The notes beneath the pieces are model-generated. The model was not told where the DNA came from and searched no databases. It saw nothing but the letters and a program-made list of their open reading frames with translations. A DNA stretch of 64,000 bases from Halosimplex halobium (GTDB lineage: Archaea > Halobacteriota > Halobacteria > Halobacteriales > Haloarculaceae), in contig NZ_JBLKNX010000009.1 of assembly GCF_051414055.1 (NCBI RefSeq), forward strand, positions 131,316 through 195,315. Direction: 5' to 3'. Position numbers and translations under genes: made by a program. Position 1 is the first letter of the stretch, and every line of letters starts with the position of its first letter. This document shows positions 25,668 through 33,363 of this stretch, one piece after another.

Positions 25668-25787
25668 ATGATGATGGCCGACGCTCGCTACAAATGTCCC
25701 GAATGTGGCACGGAACTGAGTTACCAGACGACCAAGCACAACGGCTGTTCCGGGTGCGGATTCGTTCCGGCCCACGGCGCGGAGTAA
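25668..25787 (+). CDS. Tiny zinc-ribbon protein
   Basis: Three consecutive in-frame ATGs (25668, 25671, 25674) open a frame of 37-39 residues that reads ADARYKCPECGTELSY and then NGCSGCGFVPAHGAE. The two CxxC knuckles (CPEC, CSGC) can bind one zinc. TATA box GGTATAAAG at 25641 lies about 26 bp upstream, so transcription should start right at the ATGs. Very small one-domain zinc proteins of this type are common in haloarchaea; the function is unknown. Confidence 0.7.
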   Translation: MMMADARYKCPECGTELSYQTTKHNGCSGCGFVPAHGAE

Positions 25788-25956
25788 TCGACCCGGCGTC
25801 CGGACCGACGCGTTCGACCAGCGACGAACGGGGCCGGTGCTCACACTCGTCTCCGCCTCCGTGACCGGCCCCGCTCACCGGCCCACGGAGAGTCGGGCGT
25901 AGACCACAGTAACTGCCCGCAAGAGTCATACGCCAGTAACCCCTGCCTACGTGCGT

Positions 25957-26706
25957 ATGGACGTGCGAGTGCGCGGCCCCGGCCCGGAGGGTCCGATTCT
26001 CGGGGCGCGCGACCTGTTCGAGACCGAACGGACGCTGGAGCGACCGGTCACCGTCGAGATACGCGAGGACCCCGACGAGCGGACGCGCGTGAGCCACGAC
26101 GAGGAGGGCCACCTGTTCGTCATCTCGCGGCAGGCGGCCACGTCGGCGATGGCGCGGGAACTCGCCCTCCACGAGTTCGCCCACATGCACCACTACGAAC
26201 GGGACCACCCCTCCCACACCCAGTCGATGGAGGAGGTGATCTTCCTCGCGCTGGCCGGCCGGTCGGTCGAGCGCCGGAAGCTCACCCACTGCTACCAGAT
26301 CGCCAACCATATGAAGGACATCTACGCCGACGACGTGTGGCTGGAGGTCGCCCCGGCCGACAAGCTCGTGGCCTTCCTCGAATCCAGCCTCGCCGCCGCC
26401 GTCGCGGACCGACCGCGGGACCCGCCCGCGTGGGACCGGCTTACCCCGGCGGCCGACCCGGACATCACCGCGGTCAACGCCGCCTTCGCGCTGGGGCTGG
26501 TCGAACGCCACGACCTGGTCGACGACGACCACCGGATCTACGACCTGGCGCACGCTGCCGCACAGGACGCCCCGGAGATCGACGTGGCGGCGTTCACCCG
26601 CCAGTTCCGGACGCTCGCCCGCGACCCCGACGACAGCGAGTACCGGAAGGCGCTGGTCGACGTGACCCGCGCCTACGCGACCGGCGGCGAGCGGGCCGCG
26701 GACTGA
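25957..26706 (+). CDS. DUF5781 family protein with HExxH metallopeptidase-like motif
   Basis: A 249-residue protein from ATG 25957 (two codons after an alternative GTG). HEFAHMHH (about residues 72-79) is a zinc-protease-like HExxH with a third nearby histidine. SVERRKLTHCYQIANHMKDIYADD and the TAVNAAFALGLVERHDLVDDDHRIYDLA segment are strongly conserved in this haloarchaeal family as I recall it. Protease activity is inferred only from the motif. TATA-like TCATACG lies about 26 bp upstream. Confidence 0.75.
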   Translation: MDVRVRGPGPEGPILGARDLFETERTLERPVTVEIREDPDERTRVSHDEEGHLFVISRQAATSAMARELALHEFAHMHHYERDHPSHTQSMEEVIFLALAGRSVERRKLTHCYQIANHMKDIYADDVWLEVAPADKLVAFLESSLAAAVADRPRDPPAWDRLTPAADPDITAVNAAFALGLVERHDLVDDDHRIYDLAHAAAQDAPEIDVAAFTRQFRTLARDPDDSEYRKALVDVTRAYATGGERAAD

Positions 26707-26736
26707 CCGGAGACCGGAGCGGCTCGACGCCGATAT

Positions 26737-28206
26737 CTACTCCTGAGTCAACCGGACGAGCACGTCGTCGCGCTCGCGGGGGAACTCACCCTTCGCGCGG
26801 CCGTCGCGGTTGGAGGTGATGACGTAGACGTCCCCGTCGGGTGACTGTTCGACGTGGCGGATCCGGCCGAGTTCGTTCTTCATCGTGGTGTGGACCGTCG
26901 CGGTGTATGCCTGGTCGGCCCAGTCGCCGGTGACCTGGGCGTAGGCGTTCTCGGCCGGCGGGAGCTCGCCGCCCTCGGGGGTCAGCGTCGTGACGACCAG
27001 CTGCTGGCTGATGAGTCCGCCTGTGACCATCCGGTTCCGCAGGGCGGGCACTTTGTCGCCGGTGTAGAACAGCGAGCCCGTGGGTGCGAAGCTCGTGGCA
27101 CGGGTGTTGAACAGCGGCGGGTGGAAGCCGCTGCCGGGGTAGTTGTCGGGCTTGAACACCTCGGGCCAGCTGTAGTTGTCGCCGGCGACGAGCCGGTTGA
27201 ACTCGTCGCGACCCGTGGGCCCGTGCTCGGAGTTGACCGGCGTGCCGTCGGGGAGCCAGACGATCCCCTGGGGGTTGCGGTGACCGTAGGTGAACACCCG
27301 CGGGTCGGCGCCGTCGCCCAGGTCGGGGTTGTCCGGCGCGGGGTCGCCCGAGGGGGTCACGCGGAGGATCTTCCCGGCAAGGGTCCCGGGGTCCTGGGCG
27401 TCCTCGGGCTGGCCGCCGTCGCCGCAGGTGATCCAGAGGTAGTTGCGCGGGCCGAAGGTGATCCGCCCGCCGTTGTGGTAGTTGTTCGCCGGGATCTCGT
27501 CGACGACCGTCCTGACCGGCTCGCCCGGAGCCTCCGACTCGACGTCGAAGGCGGCCACCTTGTTGTACTTCGTCCCCTCGTCGTTCGTGTACGTGTAGTA
27601 GACGAAGATGTGCGAGGGGTTCGGGAAGGTAGGGTGGACCGCGATACCGAGGGTCCCGCCCTCGCCGCCCTTGACCCACCAGGGTCGCTTGTCCGACCCG
27701 GGTTCGATGGAGCCGGCGTCGATGGCCCCGGCCGGCTCCGCGACTGTGCGCACGTCCTCGCCGTCGAACCGCAGGACGCGACCGACCCGCTCGGTGACGA
27801 ACATGTCACTGTCGGGCGTGAACGCGATGTCCCAGGGGATCTCCAGGTTCTCGACGAGGACCTCCGTCCCCAGGGACGCCTCCAGCGGCGAACTCCTCGG
27901 CGCCTCCCACTCGGGGTCGTAGCCCGACCACTCCTCGATCGGGCGGCCGACGACCGGCTCCGGCGTGGCCGTGTCGCCGGTCGAGCCGTCCCCCGCGTCG
28001 CCGTCGGATCCGTCGCTACCGTCCGCACCGCTGTCGCTGCCATCGCCGCCATCGTCGCCGTCGCGGCCGCTTCCGCCGTCGGTCGGCGTCGCCGTCTCGG
28101 TCGAACAGCCCGCCAGGCCGGCGACGCCGGCGGCGGTCAGGGCGAGAAAGCCGCGCCGGGAACGGGGAGGGGCCGCCGCGTCGCGCTCGGTCGAGTCGGG
28201 GTTCAT
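26737..28206 (-). CDS. PQQ-dependent glucose/sorbosone-type sugar dehydrogenase, Tat lipoprotein
   Basis: A 489-residue exported protein. RRGFLALTAAGVAGLAGC combines a twin-arginine signal with a lipobox, the usual haloarchaeal way to anchor folded proteins on the outer face of the membrane. A Ser/Asp/Gly-rich linker covers about residues 40-80. The beta-propeller domain shows NLEIPWDIAFTPDSDMFVTERVGRV, GGEGGTLGIAVHPTF, HNGGRITFGPRNYLWITCGDGG, YGHRNPQGI and EHGPTGRDEFNRL, typical of soluble aldose sugar dehydrogenases using PQQ. No pqq biosynthesis genes are in the window, so cofactor use is unproven. Confidence 0.88.
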   Translation of the reverse strand: MNPDSTERDAAAPPRSRRGFLALTAAGVAGLAGCSTETATPTDGGSGRDGDDGGDGSDSGADGSDGSDGDAGDGSTGDTATPEPVVGRPIEEWSGYDPEWEAPRSSPLEASLGTEVLVENLEIPWDIAFTPDSDMFVTERVGRVLRFDGEDVRTVAEPAGAIDAGSIEPGSDKRPWWVKGGEGGTLGIAVHPTFPNPSHIFVYYTYTNDEGTKYNKVAAFDVESEAPGEPVRTVVDEIPANNYHNGGRITFGPRNYLWITCGDGGQPEDAQDPGTLAGKILRVTPSGDPAPDNPDLGDGADPRVFTYGHRNPQGIVWLPDGTPVNSEHGPTGRDEFNRLVAGDNYSWPEVFKPDNYPGSGFHPPLFNTRATSFAPTGSLFYTGDKVPALRNRMVTGGLISQQLVVTTLTPEGGELPPAENAYAQVTGDWADQAYTATVHTTMKNELGRIRHVEQSPDGDVYVITSNRDGRAKGEFPRERDDVLVRLTQE

Positions 28207-28218
28207 ACCCGGTTCCTA

Positions 28219-28956
28219 TTACGCGACCGGAATGAATCTTCCGGGAAGGCGGGCGACCAGCGGCCAGGCCGCGAGCGCGACGCCCAGGGCGGTCGCGAGG
28301 TAGTCCCGCCGCCGGAGCGCCAGCGCGGGTAGCGTCGGGTTCCAGGCGAAACAGCGCGCCCGCAGCGCGAGCGTCAGCCGGTCGGCACGCAGAAAGGATC
28401 GCTGGAGGCTCCGGGTCAGGATCCGCTCGACCCGGTCGCGGAGCGGCCGGCGCTCGCCCGCCCGCGCGTGGACCGCCTGCCGGGTCGCCCGCACGTCACG
28501 AAGGACCACCGGGAAGAAGCGGAAGACCAGCCCGACGCCGACGCCGAACAGTCGGCCGACCTTCCCCGGGACCGTCAGCTGGATGGCCGCTCGCGTCTCG
28601 CGGACGGGCGTCGTCCGCACGTAGACGGCGCTGGCGAACACCACCGGGACGACCCGGGCGACCGACCGCAGCGACTCGACGGCCGGCCCGACCCGGAACC
28701 ACGGCTCGCCCAGGGCCACGCCGCCGACGAGCGGTCCGACCGAGAGAAACAGGAAGACCGGCCAGTAGGCGCGGACGACCCGCAGGGGGGAGAGCCGGCC
28801 GGCCGCGAGCGCGGTCAGGGCGACCGCGCTGCCGACGGCGAACCCCCGCACGGTCGGGTCGCCGAACACGGCGATAGCGAGCCCGAACTGGACGGCGAGT
28901 TTCGCCCGCGGGTCGAGCCCGTGGGCGAGCGAGTCGCCCGGCTCGTAGGTCAGCAT
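28219..28956 (-). CDS. ecfT: ECF transporter transmembrane component (EcfT/BioN)
   Basis: A 245-residue membrane protein with about five hydrophobic segments and the EcfT opening YEPGDSLAHGLDPRAKLAVQFG. Two cytoplasmic Ala-Arg motifs (HARAGER and LRARCF) are in the positions used to couple to the ATPase. It overlaps the end of ecfA by 7 bp. It forms a bioY-ecfA-ecfT operon for biotin uptake. Confidence 0.88.
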   Translation of the reverse strand: MLTYEPGDSLAHGLDPRAKLAVQFGLAIAVFGDPTVRGFAVGSAVALTALAAGRLSPLRVVRAYWPVFLFLSVGPLVGGVALGEPWFRVGPAVESLRSVARVVPVVFASAVYVRTTPVRETRAAIQLTVPGKVGRLFGVGVGLVFRFFPVVLRDVRATRQAVHARAGERRPLRDRVERILTRSLQRSFLRADRLTLALRARCFAWNPTLPALALRRRDYLATALGVALAAWPLVARLPGRFIPVA

Positions 28957-29654
28957 CGCGGGTCGCGAACCCCGACCTCGTCCAGCCGGTCCAGCGCCGC
29001 CGGCGTCGGTTCGTCCAGCACCAGCCGGCCGTCGGCCATCCCGACCACGCGGTCGACCAGCCCGACCACGTCGCGCAGGTCGTGGGTGACCACGACGAGC
29101 CCGGTCCCGTCTGCCGACAGCGTTTCGAGGCGGGCCAGCACCGACTCGCGGGCCGACCGGTCGAGCCCGACCAGCGGCTCGTCCAGCACGAGGTGGTCGG
29201 GGTCCATCGCCAGCGCGCCCGCGATGGCGACTCTCGCCTGTTCGCCCCCGGAGAGGCGGTCGATCCGCTCGTCGCCGCGGCCGCCCATGTCGACCGATTC
29301 GAGCGCCTCGTCGACCCGCCGGTCGATCTCAGCCCGGTCGAGGCCGAGGTTCTCCGGGCCGAACGCCACGTCGGCGCCGACCGTCCCGGCGACGAACTGG
29401 TCGCGGGGGTTCTGGAACACCATCCCCACGCGCGTCCGGGCGTAGACGGGCTCGTCGGTCACGTCCCGGCCGTCGACGCGGACGGCCCCCTCGTCGGGTT
29501 CCAGCAGCGCGTCGAAGTGTCTGACCAGCGTGGTCTTGCCGCTGCCGTTGGCGCCGACGACCGCGAGGGCCTCGCCGTCGGCGACCGATAGCGAGACGCC
29601 GTCGACGGCCGCGACATCGCCGTAGCGGTGGACGAGCCCCTCGGTCTCGATCAT
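28950..29654 (-). CDS. ecfA: ECF transporter ATP-binding protein (EcfA/BioM)
   Basis: A 234-residue ABC ATPase. Walker A is GANGSGKTT and the ECF-type Q-loop segment is VGMVFQNPRDQFVAGTV. The signature is LSGGEQARVAIAGALA, Walker B is HLVLDEPLVGLD and the H-loop is VVTHD. The start MIETEGLVHRYG at 29654 overlaps the bioY stop (ATGA). Only one EcfA gene is present, so the module should work with a homodimer. Confidence 0.93.
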   Translation of the reverse strand: MIETEGLVHRYGDVAAVDGVSLSVADGEALAVVGANGSGKTTLVRHFDALLEPDEGAVRVDGRDVTDEPVYARTRVGMVFQNPRDQFVAGTVGADVAFGPENLGLDRAEIDRRVDEALESVDMGGRGDERIDRLSGGEQARVAIAGALAMDPDHLVLDEPLVGLDRSARESVLARLETLSADGTGLVVVTHDLRDVVGLVDRVVGMADGRLVLDEPTPAALDRLDEVGVRDPRC

Positions 29655-30232
29655 TCCCGGAGGGCGACGGCGCCGCCCTCGACGACGGCGACGGCGACGA
29701 ACACCTTCACCACGTCCGGCGGGACGAACGGCGCCATGATCCCGGCGGCCGCGCCGATCGAAACCCCCAGCACCTCGGCCATCCACGGGAGCCCGACCGC
29801 GTAGACGACGACCAGCCCCGCGAACACGGCGGCGAGTTCGACCGGCACCGACAGCTCGGAGACGGGCCGCGGCTCGACCCCACGGTGGGCGATGGCCCCG
29901 ACGACGACCGCCGAGATCGCGAACCCGACGAGGAAGCCCCCGGTCCGGCCGCCGAAGTAGCCGATACCCGCCGCGCCGTTGGCGAACACCGGCGCGCCCG
30001 CCGCGCCCGCGACCAGGTACAGCGCCATCGCGAACCCGCCCCACAGCGGCCCGAGCAGCAGTCCCGCGAAGAAAGGGCCGAACGGCTGCAGCGAGAACGG
30101 CACCCCGACGCTCGGGATCGGGATCGACAACTGGGCGAGCGCCGCCGTCAGCGCCGCCAGCACGGCCGCTCCCGCCAGGTTCCGCACCGTGTTGTCGTCC
30201 ACCAGATCGACTGATTCGTACTCCTGTGCCAT
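29651..30232 (-). CDS. bioY: Biotin transporter substrate-binding subunit BioY
   Basis: A 193-residue membrane protein with six hydrophobic segments. The BioY signatures are SVGVPFSLQPFGPFFAGLLLGP, GAAGAPVFANGAAGIGYFGGRTGGFLVGF and the acidic C-terminal helix. It is the first gene of the bioY-ecfA-ecfT operon. A BirA-like operator lies directly before it, which supports biotin as substrate. Confidence 0.93.
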   Translation of the reverse strand: MAQEYESVDLVDDNTVRNLAGAAVLAALTAALAQLSIPIPSVGVPFSLQPFGPFFAGLLLGPLWGGFAMALYLVAGAAGAPVFANGAAGIGYFGGRTGGFLVGFAISAVVVGAIAHRGVEPRPVSELSVPVELAAVFAGLVVVYAVGLPWMAEVLGVSIGAAAGIMAPFVPPDVVKVFVAVAVVEGGAVALRE

Positions 30233-30247
30233 ACCTCTCCGTGCCCC

Positions 30248-30275
30248 GTCAACCGGTAAATAGACACTGGTTTAC
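30248..30275 (-). promoter_or_regulatory. BirA-like biotin operator overlapping the bioY TATA box
   Basis: Read on the minus strand: GTAAACC, 14 bases, GGTTGAC. The bacterial and archaeal BirA signal is two such half-sites, GTAAACC and GGTTTAC-like, spaced 14-15 bp; only one base breaks the symmetry here. The spacer holds CTATTTACC, a TATA-like box about 26-28 bp before ATG 30232, so a bound repressor would block TBP. The predicted mRNA is leaderless. Confidence 0.65.
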
Positions 30276-30476
30276 GACACATCGGATACGTTCGGTTCGG
30301 ACCGGGATCGGTTCCGGCCGCCGCGAGCGGGGGATTTACAGCGGTTGCGAGGCGAAAGCCCACCCGTTCACGGGTGGGATGAAGCCGACAGCTGGGAATC
30401 TCTCCACGATCGTAGCTACGGCCGGGTTTGGATGCCTACATAACATCTTTAGGTGAGTGTCTTCTATATACTGACG

Positions 30477-30866
30477 ATGCCTCGTGGGTTCGACAGGGAG
30501 CGTACCACCGTCCACAAACTCCAGTACCACTTCATCTGGTGTCCGAAGTACCGCAAGTCGGTGCTCGAAGGCGAGGTACGCGACCGTCTCGAAGAACTCA
30601 TCGAGGAGAAGGCCGACGAACTCGGCTTAGAGATACTGGAGTTGGCGATTCGCCCCGACCACGTACACTTGTTCATCACGGGCGACCCGACGCTCGCCCC
30701 GAATAAGATAATGCAACAGGTCAAGGGATACTCCTCGCGCAACCTCCGCGACGAGTTCGACTTCGGCTTGCCGTCGCTGTGGACGCGCTCATACTTCGTT
30801 TCAAGCGCAGGCGACGTATCCAGCGAGGTTATCGAGGAGTACATCGACGCCCAAGCGGGTGAATAG
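30477..30866 (+). CDS. tnpA: IS200/IS605 transposase TnpA (Y1 HUH)
   Basis: A 129-residue single-strand transposase, the usual length for the family. The HUH motif is HVH at residues 62-64 (RPDHVHLFI) and the catalytic tyrosine is Y85 in QQVKGYSSRNLR, so it looks intact. Start MPRGFDRERTTVHKL is chosen at ATG 30477; the longer frame adds residues across the TATA-like CTATATA (about 30464). It acts on the hairpin ends of the element. Confidence 0.93.
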   Translation: MPRGFDRERTTVHKLQYHFIWCPKYRKSVLEGEVRDRLEELIEEKADELGLEILELAIRPDHVHLFITGDPTLAPNKIMQQVKGYSSRNLRDEFDFGLPSLWTRSYFVSSAGDVSSEVIEEYIDAQAGE

Positions 30867-30868
30867 CC

Positions 30869-32023
30869 ATGCAACGGACCGTCTCGACTACAGTGCGGGT
30901 CAAACTCCACTCACTGACCAACAGGAAAGCCGACCTGCTCGCCCGTGAATACGAGGCGTTCCAAACCGAGGTACACGGCGGAGACGCCGACCTCTACTCC
31001 GCAACCGACCAACAGGCGTCGAAAGTCCAGCGACAGAAAGACCCAAATCCTGACACGGAACAACCCGTCGTTCTCCGCAACGACGTGTTCGACGTGTCCT
31101 ACGACGAGGAAACCGTTCTCTCGTCGTGGTGGGTGAAAGTCCCTGTCTACGACCCCGAGCGTGGGCGGGGCAACTCCATCTGGTGCCCCGCCCACGTCCC
31201 GCGAAAGGACGCACAACTCGTCCGCGAGGGCGATATTCGGGACAGCGAACTGGTGTGCCGTGACGGTGACTGGTACGTCCATCTCGTCGTCAAACGGTCT
31301 GTGACCGTCCAAGACGAGTACGACGACGTGCTGGCCATCGACATGGGCGCACGGTGGGTCACTACCTGCGCGTTCCTCTCCGACCGCAAGACCACCTTCT
31401 ACGGCGAGGAAGTTCGTCGCATCCGCGAACACTACAAGCAACTCCGAAAGTCCATCGGGAAAGCCAAACCCCGACAGGGACAGCAGGTGGTCGAACGTAT
31501 CGGTGACGCGGAAGCACGGAAGGTGAACGACCGCCTCCACAAGATTGCTCGCCAAATCGTGGAGGATGCTGAGGAACGGAACGCGATCATCGTTGTGGGC
31601 GACCTGGGTGGGATTCGCAAAGACAACGACAAGGGGCGGTACGTCAACGACAAGACCCACAAGATGCCGTTCGCCCGTCTGCTAAACTACATCGAGTACA
31701 AGGCCCACGACGCGGGCATCGACGTGCAGTTGGTCGAAGAATACGACACGTCGCAAACGTGCAACCGCTGTGCCTGCGAGGGCGTCCGTGAGACGCAAGG
31801 ACGCTTCAAGTGTCCCGAATGTGGGCTGGACGACAACGCGGACAAGAACGGTGCGCTGAACATCGGCAAACGAGCCTTGGGCAAGTTCTCGAAACCGCTG
31901 TCCGAGGCGGGGGCTGGACTGGCACAGCCCGAAACGCAGGTCATCGTCCACCGTGACGACGAACCTGCGAACTTCCCGCTACTCGTGGATTCAACCCCCA
32001 GTGGGGGAACCCCACGGCTTTAG
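30869..32023 (+). CDS. tnpB: TnpB, RNA-guided nuclease-family protein of IS200/IS605
   Basis: A 384-residue TnpB starting 2 bp after tnpA. RuvC-I is LAIDMGARW (D158). The zinc finger has CNRC (298-301) and CPEC (315-318). RuvC-III is DDNADKNGALNIG (D325). The RuvC-II position reads IIVVGDLGG (G244-D245), where characterised TnpBs have Glu-Asp-Leu, so the canonical catalytic glutamate is missing by eye. The C-terminus runs into the right-end hairpin, as is usual. In characterised TnpBs, a guide RNA from the right end directs cutting at donor sites to keep the element; whether this copy can cut is uncertain. Confidence 0.9.
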   Translation: MQRTVSTTVRVKLHSLTNRKADLLAREYEAFQTEVHGGDADLYSATDQQASKVQRQKDPNPDTEQPVVLRNDVFDVSYDEETVLSSWWVKVPVYDPERGRGNSIWCPAHVPRKDAQLVREGDIRDSELVCRDGDWYVHLVVKRSVTVQDEYDDVLAIDMGARWVTTCAFLSDRKTTFYGEEVRRIREHYKQLRKSIGKAKPRQGQQVVERIGDAEARKVNDRLHKIARQIVEDAEERNAIIVVGDLGGIRKDNDKGRYVNDKTHKMPFARLLNYIEYKAHDAGIDVQLVEEYDTSQTCNRCACEGVRETQGRFKCPECGLDDNADKNGALNIGKRALGKFSKPLSEAGAGLAQPETQVIVHRDDEPANFPLLVDSTPSGGTPRL

Positions 32024-32025
32024 CC

Positions 32026-32778
32026 GTGGGAGGATGTCAGGAGACGGTCTCGGCCGCGCTCGAACTCGGCTACCGGCACGTCGACACCGCCCAGATGTAC
32101 GACAACGAGAAGCAGGTGGGCCGCGCCATCGCCGACTCGGACGTGGACCGCGACGACGTGTGGGTCACGACGAAGGTCACGCCGGGCAACGCCCGCCGGG
32201 CGGACGTGGTCGAGAGCACGAAGGCGAGCCTCGACAGGCTGGGGACGGACTACGTCGATCTGCTCCTGCTCCACTGGCCGAATCCCCTCGTCTCCTTCCG
32301 CGACACCGCCCGCGGCATGGCCGAACTCCGCGACGACGGCCGCATCCGCCACGCCGGCGTCAGCAACTTCCGCCGCTGGCGCCTGCGCCGCGCCCGCGAG
32401 AACTCGACCGTCCCCATCCTCGCCGACCAGGTGCGCTTCCACCCCTTCTACTCCCACGGCGCCCTCCGGGAGTACTGCGGGAAGGTCGATACCATGCTGA
32501 CCGCCTACAGCCCGCTCGCCCACGGCGGCCTGCTCGACGACCCCGTCCTCGCCGAGATCGGCGAGCGCTACGACAAGACCCCCGCCCAGGTCGCGCTCCG
32601 CTGGGCCACCGGGTTCGAGAACGTCTGCGTCATCCCCAAGACCACCTCCCGCGAACACCTCCGGCAGAACGCCGCTATCTTCGATTTCGAACTCACCGAC
32701 GACGAGCGCGACCGGATCACCCGCCCCTCCTATCTGAAGTCCACCGGACTGTTCCTCCGCAACGAGATGGGTTTCTGA
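32026..32778 (+). pseudogene. Aldo/keto reductase, N-terminus removed by the IS element
   Basis: 250 codons, aligned with aldo/keto reductases from the first helix onward: SAALELGYRHVDTAQMYDNE (catalytic Asp and Tyr), VWVTTKVTPG (Lys), DLLLLHWPN (His), HAGVSNFRRW and AYSPLAHGGLLDDP. The first ~20 residues of the family (the strand with GLGTY) are missing. The frame opens in the IS right end at a GTG, so residues MGGC derive from IS sequence. No 5' fragment is seen left of the element. The catalytic tetrad is retained, so a fusion product made from the IS end cannot be excluded, but loss of function is more likely. Confidence 0.75.
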
Positions 32779-32802
32779 GGGCGATAGACCGGAGTTCTCT
32801 GC

Positions 32803-33120
32803 GGTGGCGCGCGCTGGAGCGCGCTTTTGTGCGCGCGACGATAGCCGCGCGAGGGATGAGCAGCGCAGTTTGCGAGCAGCGCAATCGGCTGGGGAGGTTC
32901 GTGGTCGTCTGCGGTTGCTGTGCAGGGCGTTGCGGTCGCGGTGCTCTCCTGGCGGACTGAAAGGGCGAGGCGCGCTCGCGCCGAACGGGGAGTCGCTGGG
33001 CGGGTACTACCCGAGCGTAGCGAGGGTATCCCGCCCAGCGACCGCGAGCGCGTCGAGGGCTTTCAGCGCTCACCGTCGAGTGCAGTCGGGTCGGTACAGC
33101 GCTCACCGGCGAGTGTGTCA
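32803..33120 (+). repeat. Dispersed intergenic repeat, copy B
   Basis: Gene-free segment between convergent genes. It shares with the copies at 8776 and 48156 the blocks GCGCGCGCTGGAGCGCGC, AATCGGCTGGGGAGG (32883-32897), GGACTGAAAGGGCGAGGCG and GCGACCGCGAGCG, plus a partial tandem (CAGCGCTCACCG twice, about 33063-33115) matching the 57-bp unit of copy C. Confidence 0.65.
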
Positions 33121-33129
33121 CCGGTCGGA

Positions 33130-33309
33130 TCACTCCCGTTCGGACTCCAACTCCTCGACGCGCTCCCGCAGTTCGTCGATATCCCGGCCGCGACGCAGGA
33201 CACGCTTCAGGAAGACGCCGACGAGAAGCGCCACGGGAACCGACACCGCGGTCGCGAACAGCAGGACGGTCAGCAGTTCCGCGGAGCCGCCGGACTGGAG
33301 GGGGACCAC
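33130..33309 (-). CDS. Small single-pass membrane protein with C-terminal coiled coil
   Basis: 59 residues from GTG 33309. SGGSAELLTVLLFATAVSVPVALLVGVFLKRVL is a transmembrane helix, followed by a charged heptad-like tail (RRGRDIDELRERVEELESERE). The frame continues upstream but has no other start. It lies 54 bp after the phosphotransferase gene on the same strand. Codon choice (third-position G/C) is like real genes. Function unknown. Confidence 0.5.
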   Translation of the reverse strand: MVPLQSGGSAELLTVLLFATAVSVPVALLVGVFLKRVLRRGRDIDELRERVEELESERE

Positions 33310-33363
33310 GACCGACGGTGTGACCGTCGGCCGCTCCGAGTTTGCGAACGCGAACGCACTCGG

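Larger units (their letters stand above)
30341..32040 (+). mobile_element. IS200/IS605-family insertion sequence (tnpA + tnpB)
   Basis: About 1.7 kb with subterminal hairpins instead of terminal inverted repeats. The left hairpin is CCCACCCG/CGGGTGGG with loop TTCA (30359-30378). The right hairpin CCCACGGC/GCCGTGGG with loop TTTA (about 32011-32030) is followed by AGGATGTCA. The pair tnpA then tnpB in the same direction is the classical single-strand transposon arrangement. The right end abuts the decapitated aldo/keto reductase. Exact ends are uncertain by several bases. An omega/guide RNA for TnpB would be expected from the 3' end of tnpB through the right end. Confidence 0.88.
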
